Positions 18,002 through 27,620 of a stretch of DNA of 64,000 nucleotides are shown here, in pieces. The stretch lies in the NCBI RefSeq assembly GCF_000686725.1, contig NZ_KK366007.1, forward strand, positions 1-64,000, read 5' to 3'. Positions within the stretch are counted from its first letter, which is position 1; each line of letters begins with the position of its first letter. The position numbers were made by a program, and so were the translations under genes. The notes beneath the pieces were generated by a model. It saw only the letters and a program-made list of their open reading frames with translations. It was not told the origin of the DNA and searched no databases. This DNA is from Clostridium akagii DSM 12554. Lineage in GTDB: Bacteria; Bacillota; Clostridia; Clostridiales; Clostridiaceae.

Positions 18002-18685
18002 ATGATCGAATTTAAAAATGTAAGCAAAGTGTATGTTAATGACGTTCTGGCGCTTTCAAGCATCAATATTGAAATTGAAAAGGGAGAATTCGTCTTCCTT
18101 GTTGGACCAAGTGGTGCTGGAAAATCTACATTTATAAAGTTATTGATGAAGGAAATAGATCCAACGTCAGGGAGTATAATACTTAATGATACGGATATAT
18201 CTACTATTACAAGAAAACAAATTCCTTATTATAGAAGAAAGATTGGAATGATATTTCAAGATTTTAGATTGATACCTACTTTAAATGTTTATGAAAATGT
18301 GGCTTTTGCAATGAGAATTGTTGAGGCAGGTCATAGGGAAATAAGAAAGAGAGTTCCACTAGTTTTATCTATGGTTGGTTTGTCAGGTAAACACGATGCT
18401 TTTCCAAATCAACTTTCTGGAGGAGAACAACAAAGGGTTGCAATAGCTAGAGCAATAGTTAATAATCCAACTATTCTAATAGCAGACGAGCCTACTGGAA
18501 ACTTAGATCCAGATACTGCTCATGATATAATGAGAATTATGACTGATGTAAATAGTGCTGGGACAACAGTTCTTATGGCAACTCATGCTCGAAATATAGT
18601 TAATAACATGAAAAAAAGAGTTATAGCTATAGAGAATGGAACATTGTCAAGAGACGAGGAGAGGGGTAGATACGATGAAATTTAG
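18002..18685 (+). CDS. ftsE: Cell division ATP-binding protein FtsE
   Basis: ABC-type ATPase of the FtsEX complex, which in Firmicutes activates peptidoglycan hydrolases at the division site or side wall. Walker A GPSGAGKS is at 35-42, the signature LSGGEQQRVAIARA is near 140, and Walker B ILIADEPTGNLD is near 160. It is 227 residues, typical. An ATG follows GGGGAAA. It overlaps ftsX by 11 bases. The order ftsE, ftsX, ctp, PDZ membrane protein, uvrB, uvrA mirrors the Bacillus ftsE-ftsX-ctpB-minJ-uvrBA region. Confidence 0.96.
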   Translation: MIEFKNVSKVYVNDVLALSSINIEIEKGEFVFLVGPSGAGKSTFIKLLMKEIDPTSGSIILNDTDISTITRKQIPYYRRKIGMIFQDFRLIPTLNVYENVAFAMRIVEAGHREIRKRVPLVLSMVGLSGKHDAFPNQLSGGEQQRVAIARAIVNNPTILIADEPTGNLDPDTAHDIMRIMTDVNSAGTTVLMATHARNIVNNMKKRVIAIENGTLSRDEERGRYDEI

Positions 18686-19568
18686 TACTATTCAACTATT
18701 TATAACGGATGCATTAAAGAGTCTTAGAAGAAACAAAACAATAAGTATAGCTTCAGTTGCAACTGTTATGGCTACACTTTTTGTTTTGGGAGCATTTGTA
18801 ATGATTCTTCTAAACGTAAAAGTGGGAATAACTGATGTGGAATCACAGGTAGAAGCTAAGGTGTTCTTAAATGATAATATAAGTATAGATGATCAAAAAA
18901 ATGTTTTAGGCAAGTTAAATGATATACCAGAAGTTATTAATATTTCATTTCAAACTAAGCAGGAAGCATTAAATCAATGGAAAGTACAATTAGGATCAAA
19001 AAACAAAGAATTACTTTCAGGAATGGAACAAAACAATCCACTACCTAACTCATATATCGTAAAGGTTAAAAGCCCAGAAGATATAACCAAGGTTGAATCC
19101 AGTTTAAAGGGTGTAAGTGGTATATATGAAATTAGTGATGGAAGAGATATTGTAAGCAAGATTTCAGCTGTTACAAAAACTGTTAAGTGGGTAGGAGGAG
19201 TTCTACTAGTTATATTGGTTGGTGTATCATTATTCCTTATATCAAATACAATAAAACTTACAGTTTATGCTAGGCGTAAAGAAATTGGTATAATGAAATA
19301 TATCGGTGCAACAGATTGGTTTATAAGATGGCCGTTTATCATAGAAGGTATGGTAATTGGTTTCTTTGGAGCCGTAGTAGCAGACATTGTTATTTATAAT
19401 GTTTATGCATTAGCATATAATAGAGCTGGTTCTTTCGTTTCCACTATGATGACTCTAGTAGATCCTATGTATTTTGTAACTAATTTATCATGGGCATTTA
19501 TTATTGGAGGAATACTTATTGGTGCGTTAGGTAGTATACTATCTATAAGAAAGTTCTTAATTGTTTAA
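18675..19568 (+). CDS. ftsX: Cell division protein FtsX (permease-like)
   Basis: Membrane partner of FtsE, 297 residues. It has a cytoplasmic N-terminus (DALKSLRRNKTISIASV), a first membrane segment, a large extracellular loop (about 55-170) that recruits hydrolases or their activators, and three further membrane segments with the family stretch YARRKEIGIMKYIGAT. The ATG at 18675 is preferred to upstream in-frame codons because GAGAGGGG lies 10 bases before it and because it gives the usual N-terminus. A heptamer-plus-hairpin element follows the stop. Confidence 0.95.
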   Translation: MKFSTIQLFITDALKSLRRNKTISIASVATVMATLFVLGAFVMILLNVKVGITDVESQVEAKVFLNDNISIDDQKNVLGKLNDIPEVINISFQTKQEALNQWKVQLGSKNKELLSGMEQNNPLPNSYIVKVKSPEDITKVESSLKGVSGIYEISDGRDIVSKISAVTKTVKWVGGVLLVILVGVSLFLISNTIKLTVYARRKEIGIMKYIGATDWFIRWPFIIEGMVIGFFGAVVADIVIYNVYALAYNRAGSFVSTMMTLVDPMYFVTNLSWAFIIGGILIGALGSILSIRKFLIV

Positions 19569-19571
19569 CAT

Positions 19572-19597
19572 AAGCTATAAGTTAAGTGACAAGTGAA
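19572..19597 (+). repeat. AAG-heptamers after ftsX
   Basis: The units AAGCTAT, AAGTTAA/AAGTGAC (overlapping) and AAGTGAA begin three bases after the ftsX stop codon and run in the gene's orientation. A hairpin follows 20 bases later. Confidence 0.65.
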
Positions 19598-19616
19598 GAT
19601 GATAGGGATGAATTAC

Positions 19617-19658
19617 AATGCAAGTGGATTTGTTTCACAAATCCACTTGCATTTTTTA
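19617..19658 (+). terminator. Terminator after ftsX with GGATTTGT core
   Basis: Arms of 17 bases (AATGCAAGTGGATTTGT and its complement) pair perfectly around a TTC loop and are followed by a T-run. The core is shared with the palindromes at 7405 and 10074. Confidence 0.88.
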
Positions 19659-19793
19659 TATTTACAAGAGATTCATTTTGAATGGTTAATGATTTGTTAA
19701 TAAAAGAATTCTGCAAATTTATATTTCTAGTGTTATAATTGAGTATATTTACATAAATACTATAAGAGTACATATTATAAAGAGGTGAAGATA

Positions 19794-21005
19794 TTGTCGA
19801 AAAACAAGAAAAAGTGGATAATTATCGCTGTGGTTGTATTGATAATTACGAATTCAATGAGTTTTATTATAGGGAATAGAGTTCCGTTGTCACTGCCAGG
19901 TGGTAACGTGGAATTAAGTCAGAGTTCATATAATGAGGTAATGGAGTTTCAAAAGATGTTTGTGGTTAAAAATCAGCTGGAAAAATATTATAATGGAAAA
20001 ATAGATGATAAAGTATTAGTCTCTGGTGCAATAAAAGGAATGACGGATTCACTTAAAGATCCATATACTGTATTTATGGACCAAAGTGAAAGCAAACAAT
20101 TTAATACTCAGATTCAAGGTCAAGACTATGTAGGAATTGGAATACAAGTAGCTAATGATAATAAAAAGATAACAGTTGAAGGCGTCTTTGCAGATTCACC
20201 AGCTGAAAAGGCTGGTATAAAAACAAAAGACATAATTGAGAAAGTTAACGGCATAGCTTATACAGGTGATGATTTAAACAAAGCAGTAGCCATAATGAAG
20301 GGCAAGACTGGTACTGACGTTACAATTACTCTTAATAGAGCGGGTAAGGGAAGCTTTGATGTAAAGGCTACTCGAGAAAAAGTTTCATACAGTACAGTTA
20401 CCGGTGAAATGTTAAATGATAAAATTGGATACATAAGTATCACATTGTTTGATGAAAATACAGGAGATAATTTTAAAAAGGAACTTTCACAGCTTCAGGT
20501 AAAAGGCATGAAAGGATTGATTTTAGACCTTAGAGATAATGGAGGCGGAGTTCTTCAAGACAGTGTAAGTGTAGCTTCTAATTTTATTGATAAAGGTAAA
20601 ACGGTTACCTATACTGTGGATAAAAACAACAGTAAAGAAGTGTACAAATCAGATGGTGGATCGGCTATTGGAATGCCAGTTATGGTTCTGGTAAACGGAA
20701 ATACTGCTAGTGCATCAGAAATATTATCAGGTGCTTTGAGAGATTATAAAGCTGGCACATTGATAGGAGAAAAAACTTTCGGAAAAGGTATAGTTCAAAG
20801 TACTCTTAACACTGGTGATGATACCCAATTAAAAGTAACAGTTGCAAAATGGTATACTCCACTAGGAACTAATGTACAACATAACGGATTTAATCCTGAT
20901 GTAGTAGTTAAATATCCACAGGATTTATTGAATAAGACTTATGATAGAAATACTGATCCTCAGTTTAAAAAAGCACTAGATATGGTGAGTCAAAAAGTTA
21001 AATAA
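19794..21005 (+). CDS. S41-family C-terminal processing peptidase (CtpA/CtpB-type)
   Basis: A membrane-anchored serine protease of 403 residues. An N-terminal signal anchor is followed by a PDZ domain (about 95-180, with GIGIQVA and FADSPAEKAGIKTKDII) and then the S41 domain, with LILDLRDNGGG, the serine motif NTASASEILSGAL near residue 305, and the lysine motif GEKTFGKGIVQ. The TTG at 19794 is preferred over GTG at 19785, which lies inside the AGAGGTG binding site. Bacillus CtpB acts in sporulation signalling; the position after ftsEX is the same. Confidence 0.93.
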   Translation: MSKNKKKWIIIAVVVLIITNSMSFIIGNRVPLSLPGGNVELSQSSYNEVMEFQKMFVVKNQLEKYYNGKIDDKVLVSGAIKGMTDSLKDPYTVFMDQSESKQFNTQIQGQDYVGIGIQVANDNKKITVEGVFADSPAEKAGIKTKDIIEKVNGIAYTGDDLNKAVAIMKGKTGTDVTITLNRAGKGSFDVKATREKVSYSTVTGEMLNDKIGYISITLFDENTGDNFKKELSQLQVKGMKGLILDLRDNGGGVLQDSVSVASNFIDKGKTVTYTVDKNNSKEVYKSDGGSAIGMPVMVLVNGNTASASEILSGALRDYKAGTLIGEKTFGKGIVQSTLNTGDDTQLKVTVAKWYTPLGTNVQHNGFNPDVVVKYPQDLLNKTYDRNTDPQFKKALDMVSQKVK

Positions 21006-21167
21006 GTTTTATCCATATGCTACCGGGAGTAAGATTCCTCATTATACAAGAAGGAATTAACGCCTTATGCGACAATGGATTTATTCAAAGCTATCGCTGA
21101 CATGGGGGAAAACTAAGCTCCATGTCAGTGCAAGTTTCACTTTATTTGAGAGGGGATTTAGTTTTTA
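21006..21167 (+). other. Structured intergenic sequence of unknown origin
   Basis: This stretch has fewer As and Ts than its surroundings. An 11-bp stem pairs CTGACATGGGG with CTCCATGTCAG (21097-21128) without a T-run, and a weaker ATTCCT/AGGAAT stem lies near 21030-21060. It could be the remnant of an IS200/IS605-type element or a structured RNA. No coding potential is seen apart from the start of the next gene. Confidence 0.3.
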
Positions 21168-22475
21168 ATGAATATGGCAATATTTACACTTAGAGCTATT
21201 GCAGAAGCTATAACAACAATGCCCTATGTTTTAATACTCATTACTATAGGGTTTGTACTGTATTTAAGAAATAAAAATACAGTGGCAATGCAGAGAATGG
21301 TAATTGGGGAATATATGAACTCAGCTTTGGAACTTACAATATCACAAATTGTGCTTGGAATAATGGGAGGCGCATTAGGTAGTCTTATGCTTTCATATTT
21401 AGGAGTGATTTTTGATAATCAAATAACAATATCACTACTTTTTATGTTATCTGTAATTCTAATGTTATTCAGAAGCAGATTTATATGTTTTTCATATTCA
21501 GCAGGAATTCTGTCAATAGTGAGTGTAGTTTTTCAAATATTTCAAAGAGGTAGTAATATTAATTTATCACAGTACGATTTTTTAAAAGTAGATGTGGTTA
21601 TGGTTATGTCACTTGTGGCAGTAATGCACATAATAGAAGGAATACTTGTATTTATTGATGGAAATAAAGGTGCAATACCAGTTTTCTCTAATAAGGATAA
21701 TAAAATTATCGGAGGTTTTGCATTAAAAAGGTATTGGGCAATACCAATAGCAGTTATGTTTTTAATAAATAATCCAGTTACGGCTGATAGTTTGAATGTG
21801 GCAACACCAAGTTTATGGCCAATAGTTAAAAGTAGTTATTTTAAAATAGTAGCTACCACTGCTATAGCTTTATTACCCTTTTATGGAATGATTGGGTATA
21901 GTGCAATAACATTTACTAAAACAAAGAGAGAAAAGGCTATTAACTCAGGAATTTGTATAGGAAGTTATGGTGTTATTTTGCTTATAGTTGCTCAATTTGC
22001 ACGGTTAAGCCTTTTTGCACAACTTATGGTTGCTATTTTTGCACCTTTAGCTCATGAAGTAATGCTTAAACTGCAAATGTATTATGAATTGAAAGGCAAA
22101 CCTAAATATGTGAGTACAGATGACGGGTTAATGGTACTTGAAGTGGCACCTTCCTCACCAGCCTATGAGATGGGTATTAAAAGTGGCGATCTGCTTATAG
22201 AAGTGAATGATAAAAGGATATTTAATGAGCAGGATATGATAGAAGCTTTAAATGAAATGTCTAATTTTATATGGCTAAAAGTTAAGACAGTAAAAGGCAA
22301 ATTACTTCAGGTTGATTACAATAAGATGAATACAACAAAGAGACTGGGAATAATATTTGTACCTAGAATTATTCCAAAGGAAAGTGTAGTGGTAAAGTAC
22401 GATAAAAACAAATTTAAAGATGTACTTCAAAAAGCTAAGAAAAAAAATGATGATGACGGGAAAAGTGACAAGTGA
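21168..22475 (+). CDS. PDZ-domain polytopic membrane protein, MinJ-like
   Basis: A 435-residue protein with many hydrophobic segments over the first 310 residues and a cytoplasmic C-terminal PDZ domain (about 325-400, with APSSPAYEMGIKSGDLLIEVNDKRI). This layout and the position between the ctp protease gene and uvrB match Bacillus MinJ, the bridge between DivIVA and MinD in division-site placement. Orthology is inferred from architecture and gene order; the sequence similarity was not tested. The C-terminus (GKSDK) and stop codon are supplied by the 7-bp repeat array. Confidence 0.7.
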   Translation: MNMAIFTLRAIAEAITTMPYVLILITIGFVLYLRNKNTVAMQRMVIGEYMNSALELTISQIVLGIMGGALGSLMLSYLGVIFDNQITISLLFMLSVILMLFRSRFICFSYSAGILSIVSVVFQIFQRGSNINLSQYDFLKVDVVMVMSLVAVMHIIEGILVFIDGNKGAIPVFSNKDNKIIGGFALKRYWAIPIAVMFLINNPVTADSLNVATPSLWPIVKSSYFKIVATTAIALLPFYGMIGYSAITFTKTKREKAINSGICIGSYGVILLIVAQFARLSLFAQLMVAIFAPLAHEVMLKLQMYYELKGKPKYVSTDDGLMVLEVAPSSPAYEMGIKSGDLLIEVNDKRIFNEQDMIEALNEMSNFIWLKVKTVKGKLLQVDYNKMNTTKRLGIIFVPRIIPKESVVVKYDKNKFKDVLQKAKKKNDDDGKSDK

Positions 22476-22518
22476 CAAGTGACAAGTTGCAAGTTACAAG
22501 GTACAAGTGACAAGGTAA
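22463..22518 (+). repeat. AAG-heptamer array, eight units
   Basis: Eight exact 7-base units (three AAGTGAC, then AAGTTGC, AAGTTAC, AAGGTAC, AAGTGAC, AAGGTAA) span 56 bases. The first unit and a half are coding and the stop TGA of the MinJ-like gene is inside the second. This is the longest array in the window. Confidence 0.9.
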
Positions 22519-22540
22519 ACGTTGAAAATCAATGAATAAA

Positions 22541-22576
22541 TTAAAGCTATCCAAAAATCATTTTGGATAGCTTTAA
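22541..22576 (+). terminator. Terminator after the MinJ-like gene
   Basis: A perfect 16-bp stem (TTAAAGCTATCCAAAA and its complement) with a four-base loop. It is separated from the heptamer array by about 22 bases. The stem itself ends in Ts rather than being followed by a long run. Confidence 0.75.
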
Positions 22577-22652
22577 TTAAATATCTTGAAACTGTACTTA
22601 AATTAGATGGATAGAGCTCTCTAGTTAATAGCAAAATTCTGCTTTTTTTTTG

Positions 22653-22681
22653 TTGACTTTAATTCAATGAAAGTATAAAAT
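22653..22681 (+). promoter_or_regulatory. uvrB-uvrA promoter
   Basis: TTGACT (22653-22658), a 17-base spacer and TAAAAT (22676-22681). The start would fall near 22689, at the SOS box. Confidence 0.65.
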
Positions 22682-22688
22682 AATAATA

Positions 22689-22702
22689 CGAACAAGCGTT
22701 CA
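22689..22702 (+). promoter_or_regulatory. LexA (SOS) box
   Basis: CGAACAAGCGTTCA matches the Gram-positive LexA site CGAAC-N4-GTTCG core (GAAC-N4-GTTC). It overlaps the predicted transcription start of uvrB, the position expected for repression of the excision-repair operon. Confidence 0.9.
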
Positions 22703-22716
22703 ATTGAGGTGAAATT

Positions 22717-24723
22717 ATGAATGAATTTAAATTATGTTCAAAGTTTAAGCCCACGGGTGATCAGCCAACAGCAATAGATAGTTTGGTGCATGGATTAATA
22801 GAAGATAAAGATAAATGTCAGACCTTACTTGGAGTTACAGGTTCAGGTAAAACTTTTACCATGGCAAACGTTATTGAAAGAGTACAAAGACCGACTTTGG
22901 TTTTGGCACATAATAAAACCTTAGCAGCACAACTATGTTCCGAATTCAGAGACTTTTTTCCTGATAGTGCTGTGGAGTATTTTGTATCCTATTATGATTA
23001 TTATCAACCAGAAGCATATGTACCACAGACAGACACGTTTATTGAAAAGGATGCTTCAATAAATGATGAAATAGATAAACTTAGACATTCCGCTACTTCT
23101 GCACTTTTTGAAAGACGAGATGTGATAATCGTGTGTTCAGTTTCTTGTATATATGGATTAGGTAATCCAGATGAATATAAGAAGCTTTCAATTTCGCTTA
23201 GAGTTGGCATGGAGAAGGAGAGGGATGAAGTTCTTAAAAAGCTTATTGAAATACAATATGAGAGAAATGAAATCAATTTCGTCAGGGGTACGTTTAGAGT
23301 TAGAGGAGATACTTTGGATATATTTCCAGCCTCTGCTACAAACAAAGGTATAAGAATTGAATTTTTTGGGGATGAAATAGAAAAAATAAAGGAATTTGAT
23401 GTTTTAACAGGAAATATTATAGGTTCTCTTAAGCATGCGGTTATATTTCCAGCTTCTCACTTTGCAACTTCAAAAGAAAATGTGGAGGCTGCCATTAAGC
23501 AAATTGAATGGGAGCTTGAAGAAAGACTTAATGAGCTGATTTCACAAGACAAATTATTAGAGGCACAGAGACTGAAGCAGAGAACTAATTATGATATAGA
23601 AATGATGAGAGAGGTTGGCTACTGCACTGGTATTGAAAACTATTCTAGAATTATGGATGGGAGAACTCCAGGTGAGCCACCAAAAACACTTATTGATTAT
23701 TTTCCAGATGATCTATTATTGTTTATAGATGAAAGTCATGTAACTCTTCCCCAGGTAAGAGCAATGTATGGTGGAGATAGGTCTAGAAAAAATACACTTA
23801 TAGACTATGGATTTAGGCTTCCATCAGCTTTTGACAATAGACCACTTAGATTCGAGGAGTTTGAAAAGAAATTTAAACAGGTGGTATTTGTAAGTGCCAC
23901 TCCAAGTAAATACGAATTGGAACATTCCACTAATGTGGCAGAGCAGATAATAAGGCCTACGGGGCTTTTGGATCCGGAAATAGTGGTACTTCCTGTTAAG
24001 GGTGAAATTGATGATCTCTATGGGCAGATAAATAGGACTATAGAAAAGGGATTCAGAGTTTTGGTAACAACACTTACGAAAAAAATGTCTGAGGATTTAA
24101 CAGATTATTTAAAGGATATGAATATAAAAGCCAGATATATGCATTCAGGTATTGACACTATGGAGAGAATGAAGATTATACAAGAACTTAGAAAAGGTGA
24201 AGCAGATGTTTTAGTTGGGATTAATCTTTTGAGAGAGGGACTTGATATTCCAGAGGTTGCACTAGTGGCAATACTTGATGCAGATAAGGAAGGTTTTTTA
24301 AGATCAGAAACTGCTCTTATTCAGACTATAGGAAGAGCAGCTAGAAACTCTGAAAGTAAGGTTGTAATGTATGCAGACCATATTACAGGATCTATGGATA
24401 GGGCTATTAGTGAGACAAACAGAAGAAGAGCTATACAAATAGCTTATAACGAGAAACATGGATTAACTCCTACTACTGTTAAAAAGGATATAAGGGATAT
24501 TATAGAGATATCAGCGGTGGCCGAAGAGAAAAGTGAGTATGGTAGTTTAGAAGAGGCAATAAAGGGCAGTATTGAAAGTATAGGAAAAACCATAAAAAAA
24601 TATGAGATTGAAATGAATAATGCATCTAAAGATTTACAGTTTGAACGAGCTGGAAAAATTAGAGATATGATATATAAACTACAAAAAGAACAAAAGAAAC
24701 AGATAAGAGGTGGAAAAATTTGA
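22717..24723 (+). CDS. uvrB: Excinuclease ABC subunit B
   Basis: DNA damage recognition helicase of nucleotide excision repair, loaded by UvrA and cut-licensed by UvrC. Walker A GVTGSGKT is at 39-46, the damage-probing beta hairpin contains [12 protein letters not shown] near 88-100, and helicase motifs such as FIDESHV, VSATPS and QTIGRAARN follow. A C-terminal UVR domain (about 627-662) contacts UvrC. The length of 668 residues is standard. GAGGTG precedes the ATG. Its last four bases overlap the uvrA start. Confidence 0.98.
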   Translation: MNEFKLCSKFKPTGDQPTAIDSLVHGLIEDKDKCQTLLGVTGSGKTFTMANVIERVQRPTLVLAHNKTLAAQLCSEFRDFFPDSAVEYFVSYYDYYQPEAYVPQTDTFIEKDASINDEIDKLRHSATSALFERRDVIIVCSVSCIYGLGNPDEYKKLSISLRVGMEKERDEVLKKLIEIQYERNEINFVRGTFRVRGDTLDIFPASATNKGIRIEFFGDEIEKIKEFDVLTGNIIGSLKHAVIFPASHFATSKENVEAAIKQIEWELEERLNELISQDKLLEAQRLKQRTNYDIEMMREVGYCTGIENYSRIMDGRTPGEPPKTLIDYFPDDLLLFIDESHVTLPQVRAMYGGDRSRKNTLIDYGFRLPSAFDNRPLRFEEFEKKFKQVVFVSATPSKYELEHSTNVAEQIIRPTGLLDPEIVVLPVKGEIDDLYGQINRTIEKGFRVLVTTLTKKMSEDLTDYLKDMNIKARYMHSGIDTMERMKIIQELRKGEADVLVGINLLREGLDIPEVALVAILDADKEGFLRSETALIQTIGRAARNSESKVVMYADHITGSMDRAISETNRRRAIQIAYNEKHGLTPTTVKKDIRDIIEISAVAEEKSEYGSLEEAIKGSIESIGKTIKKYEIEMNNASKDLQFERAGKIRDMIYKLQKEQKKQIRGGKI

Positions 24724-27542
24724 GAAACCAAATAGTTATCAAAGGTGCAAATGTAAATAATTTAAAGAATGTTAGTTTGACATTGCCAAGGGATAAATTT
24801 ATTGTTTTTACTGGGCTCTCCGGTTCAGGAAAATCATCACTTGCTTTTGACACATTATATGCTGAGGGGCAGAGACGTTATATGGAGTCTTTGTCCTCCT
24901 ATGCAAGACAGTTTCTAGGTCAGATGGATAAACCAGATGTTGAATCCATTGAAGGACTTTCACCGGCAATTTCCATTGACCAAAAGACTTCAGGGAGAAA
25001 CCCTCGTTCCACCGTTGGAACAGTTACTGAGATATATGATTATTTGAGACTTCTATATGGAAATATTGGTGTACCTCATTGTCCGAAGTGTGGAAAAGAG
25101 ATAAAGCAGCAAACAGTAGATCAAATGATAGATCAGATTCTAGCTTTAGGTGAAAAGACAAAAATACAAGTATTGGCACCAGTTGTAAAGGGCAGAAAAG
25201 GTGAACATACTAAGGTACTTGAAAATATAAAGAAAAATGGTTTTGTGAGGGTTAGAGTTGATGGAGAAATAATTGAAATTGAGGATGACAATTTAAAACT
25301 TGAAAAGACTAAAAAACATGACATAGATGCGGTAATTGATAGACTTGTTATTAAAGAAGGAGTTACCAGTAGATTGTCAGATTCCTTAGAAGCAGCATTA
25401 AAACTAACAGAAGGTACTGTTATTATTAATATTCCAGGGAAAAAAGATTTGATTTTTAGTGAAGCTTTTGCCTGCGCTGATTGTGGAATAAGTCTTGATG
25501 AATTGACACCAAGAATGTTCTCTTTTAATGCACCTTTTGGTAAGTGTGATACTTGTGATGGACTTGGAACCCTTTTGGAAATTGATGAGGATTTGATTAT
25601 TCCTGATAAAAGTAAAAGTATATCTGAAGGTGCCATAGCATCTTGGGGTGATGGAAGATTAAAAGAAGATTCTTGGACCTTTGCAATTTTAACAGCGCTT
25701 CAGAAAAAATATAAGTTTAGTATTGATACTCCAATTAATGATTTAGATCCTAAAATCTTAAATGTTTTGTTATATGGCAGTGATGGTGAAAGAATTACTG
25801 TATATTATAAAAAGGATAATCAAGATATGCAGTTTAGCCATCGTTTTGAGGGAATTATAACTGAACTTAAAAGAAGATATATGGAGAGCGGATCAGATTA
25901 CATAAAGACTGATATTGAGAATTTTATGACTGATACTCCGTGCCCAAAATGCAAGGGAGCAAGACTAAAACCAGAGGTTTTATCTGTTACCATTGGAGAT
26001 AAAAATGTTCATGAATTTTGTAGTTTGCCTATAAGGGAAGAATTAAATTATTTAGATGGTTTAGAATTAAGTGAAAAGGATAAAATAATTAGTAATCAGA
26101 TTATAAAGGAAATAAAAAACAGACTTCAATTCCTGCTAGATGTAGGATTAGATTATCTAAACCTTACTAGAGGGGCAAAAACACTTTCAGGAGGTGAATC
26201 TCAAAGAATAAGGATTGCCACTCAGATTGGATCAAGTTTAGTTGGAGTTTTATACATACTAGATGAGCCAAGTATTGGTCTTCATCAAAGAGATAATGAT
26301 AGGCTAATTCATACTATGAAGCATCTTAGAGATATTGGAAATACTCTTATTGTGGTTGAGCATGATGAAGATACCATTAGAGAAGCTGATTATGTGGTGG
26401 ATATTGGACCAGGGGCTGGAGAACATGGTGGAGAAGTTGTAGCTGCTGGAACTGTAGAGCAAATAAAAAAATGTAAGCAATCAATAACGGGTCAATATCT
26501 TACAGGTGTTAAAAAAATTGATATACCAAAGCAGAGAAGAAAAGGAAATGGAAACCAACTTAAAATAATTGGTGCCAAGGAAAATAATCTTAAAAACTTA
26601 AATGTAGAATTTCCACTAGGTGTGTTTAATTGCGTAACTGGTGTTTCAGGTTCAGGAAAAAGTACTCTTGTAAATGAGATATTATTTAAGGGAATCAATA
26701 GAAAATTAAATAATAACAAAGCAAATCCAGGTAAACATAAGGAGATACAGGGCATTGAAAATATAGATAAAATTATAAATATAGATCAAAGCCCTATTGG
26801 TAGAACACCGAGATCAAATCCTGCTACTTACACTGGAGTATTTGACATAATAAGAGAATTGTTTTCAGTTACAAATGATTCTAAAATGAGAGGTTATAAA
26901 CCAGGAAGATTTAGTTTCAATGTTAAGGGCGGACGATGTGAAGCTTGTAGAGGCGATGGAATAATTAAAATCGAGATGCAATTTTTATCAGATGTGTATG
27001 TTCCTTGTGAGGTATGTAAGGGAAAAAGGTATAATAGAGAAACTCTAGAGATAAAATATAAAGGTAAAAATATAGACGACATTTTGAATATGACTGTGGA
27101 AGTAGCACAAGTATTTTTTGAGAATATTCCAAGAATTAAAAATAAGTTAGATACACTTATGGATGTTGGACTTGGATATGTTAAACTTGGTCAGCCTTCT
27201 ACGCAATTATCAGGTGGAGAGGCCCAAAGGATTAAATTGGCATTTGAATTATCTAAAAGAGGTACAGGTAGAACTTTGTATATACTTGATGAACCAACTA
27301 CGGGTCTTCATATTGATGACGTTAGAAAATTGATTTTAATATTACAGAGACTTGTTGATGCTGGAAATACTATTGTTGTAATAGAGCATAACTTGGACCT
27401 GATTAAATGCGCAGACAATGTTATTGATATTGGACCTGAAGGTGGAGAAAAAGGTGGTAATATATTATGTACTGGGACTCCAGAAGACATTGTGAAAAAT
27501 AATTCCTCCTACACAGGACAATATTTAAAAAAAATGTTATAA
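24720..27542 (+). CDS. uvrA: Excinuclease ABC subunit A
   Basis: Dimeric damage-sensing ATPase of nucleotide excision repair, 940 residues, with two ABC modules. The first Walker A is GLSGSGKS at 32-39 and the second is GVSGSGKST near 640. Zinc-finger cysteines occur in [26 protein letters not shown] and CPKCKGAR in the first half, and in CEACRGDG and CEVCKGKRY in the second. Two LSGGE signatures are present. The TTG start sits in the TTGA overlap with uvrB, after AGAGGTGG. A terminator follows. Confidence 0.98.
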   Translation: MRNQIVIKGANVNNLKNVSLTLPRDKFIVFTGLSGSGKSSLAFDTLYAEGQRRYMESLSSYARQFLGQMDKPDVESIEGLSPAISIDQKTSGRNPRSTVGTVTEIYDYLRLLYGNIGVPHCPKCGKEIKQQTVDQMIDQILALGEKTKIQVLAPVVKGRKGEHTKVLENIKKNGFVRVRVDGEIIEIEDDNLKLEKTKKHDIDAVIDRLVIKEGVTSRLSDSLEAALKLTEGTVIINIPGKKDLIFSEAFACADCGISLDELTPRMFSFNAPFGKCDTCDGLGTLLEIDEDLIIPDKSKSISEGAIASWGDGRLKEDSWTFAILTALQKKYKFSIDTPINDLDPKILNVLLYGSDGERITVYYKKDNQDMQFSHRFEGIITELKRRYMESGSDYIKTDIENFMTDTPCPKCKGARLKPEVLSVTIGDKNVHEFCSLPIREELNYLDGLELSEKDKIISNQIIKEIKNRLQFLLDVGLDYLNLTRGAKTLSGGESQRIRIATQIGSSLVGVLYILDEPSIGLHQRDNDRLIHTMKHLRDIGNTLIVVEHDEDTIREADYVVDIGPGAGEHGGEVVAAGTVEQIKKCKQSITGQYLTGVKKIDIPKQRRKGNGNQLKIIGAKENNLKNLNVEFPLGVFNCVTGVSGSGKSTLVNEILFKGINRKLNNNKANPGKHKEIQGIENIDKIINIDQSPIGRTPRSNPATYTGVFDIIRELFSVTNDSKMRGYKPGRFSFNVKGGRCEACRGDGIIKIEMQFLSDVYVPCEVCKGKRYNRETLEIKYKGKNIDDILNMTVEVAQVFFENIPRIKNKLDTLMDVGLGYVKLGQPSTQLSGGEAQRIKLAFELSKRGTGRTLYILDEPTTGLHIDDVRKLILILQRLVDAGNTIVVIEHNLDLIKCADNVIDIGPEGGEKGGNILCTGTPEDIVKNNSSYTGQYLKKML

Positions 27543-27555
27543 TTGAATTAAGACT

Positions 27556-27590
27556 GGACTAGCATTTGAAACAACACGCTAGTCCTTTAT
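27556..27590 (+). terminator. Terminator after uvrA
   Basis: GGACTAGC pairs with GCTAGTCC and is followed by TTTATTATT. Confidence 0.8.
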
Positions 27591-27620
27591 TATTATGATT
27601 ATAAGAGGGTGGAATGCTTG

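Noticed and set aside
22463-22518. CRISPR array
   Set aside because: The repeats are only seven bases long with no spacers, and no cas genes are in the window.
25133-25636. A 167-codon open frame antisense to uvrA
   Set aside because: It is the shadow of conserved uvrA zinc-finger coding sequence and has no start signals or recognisable motifs.
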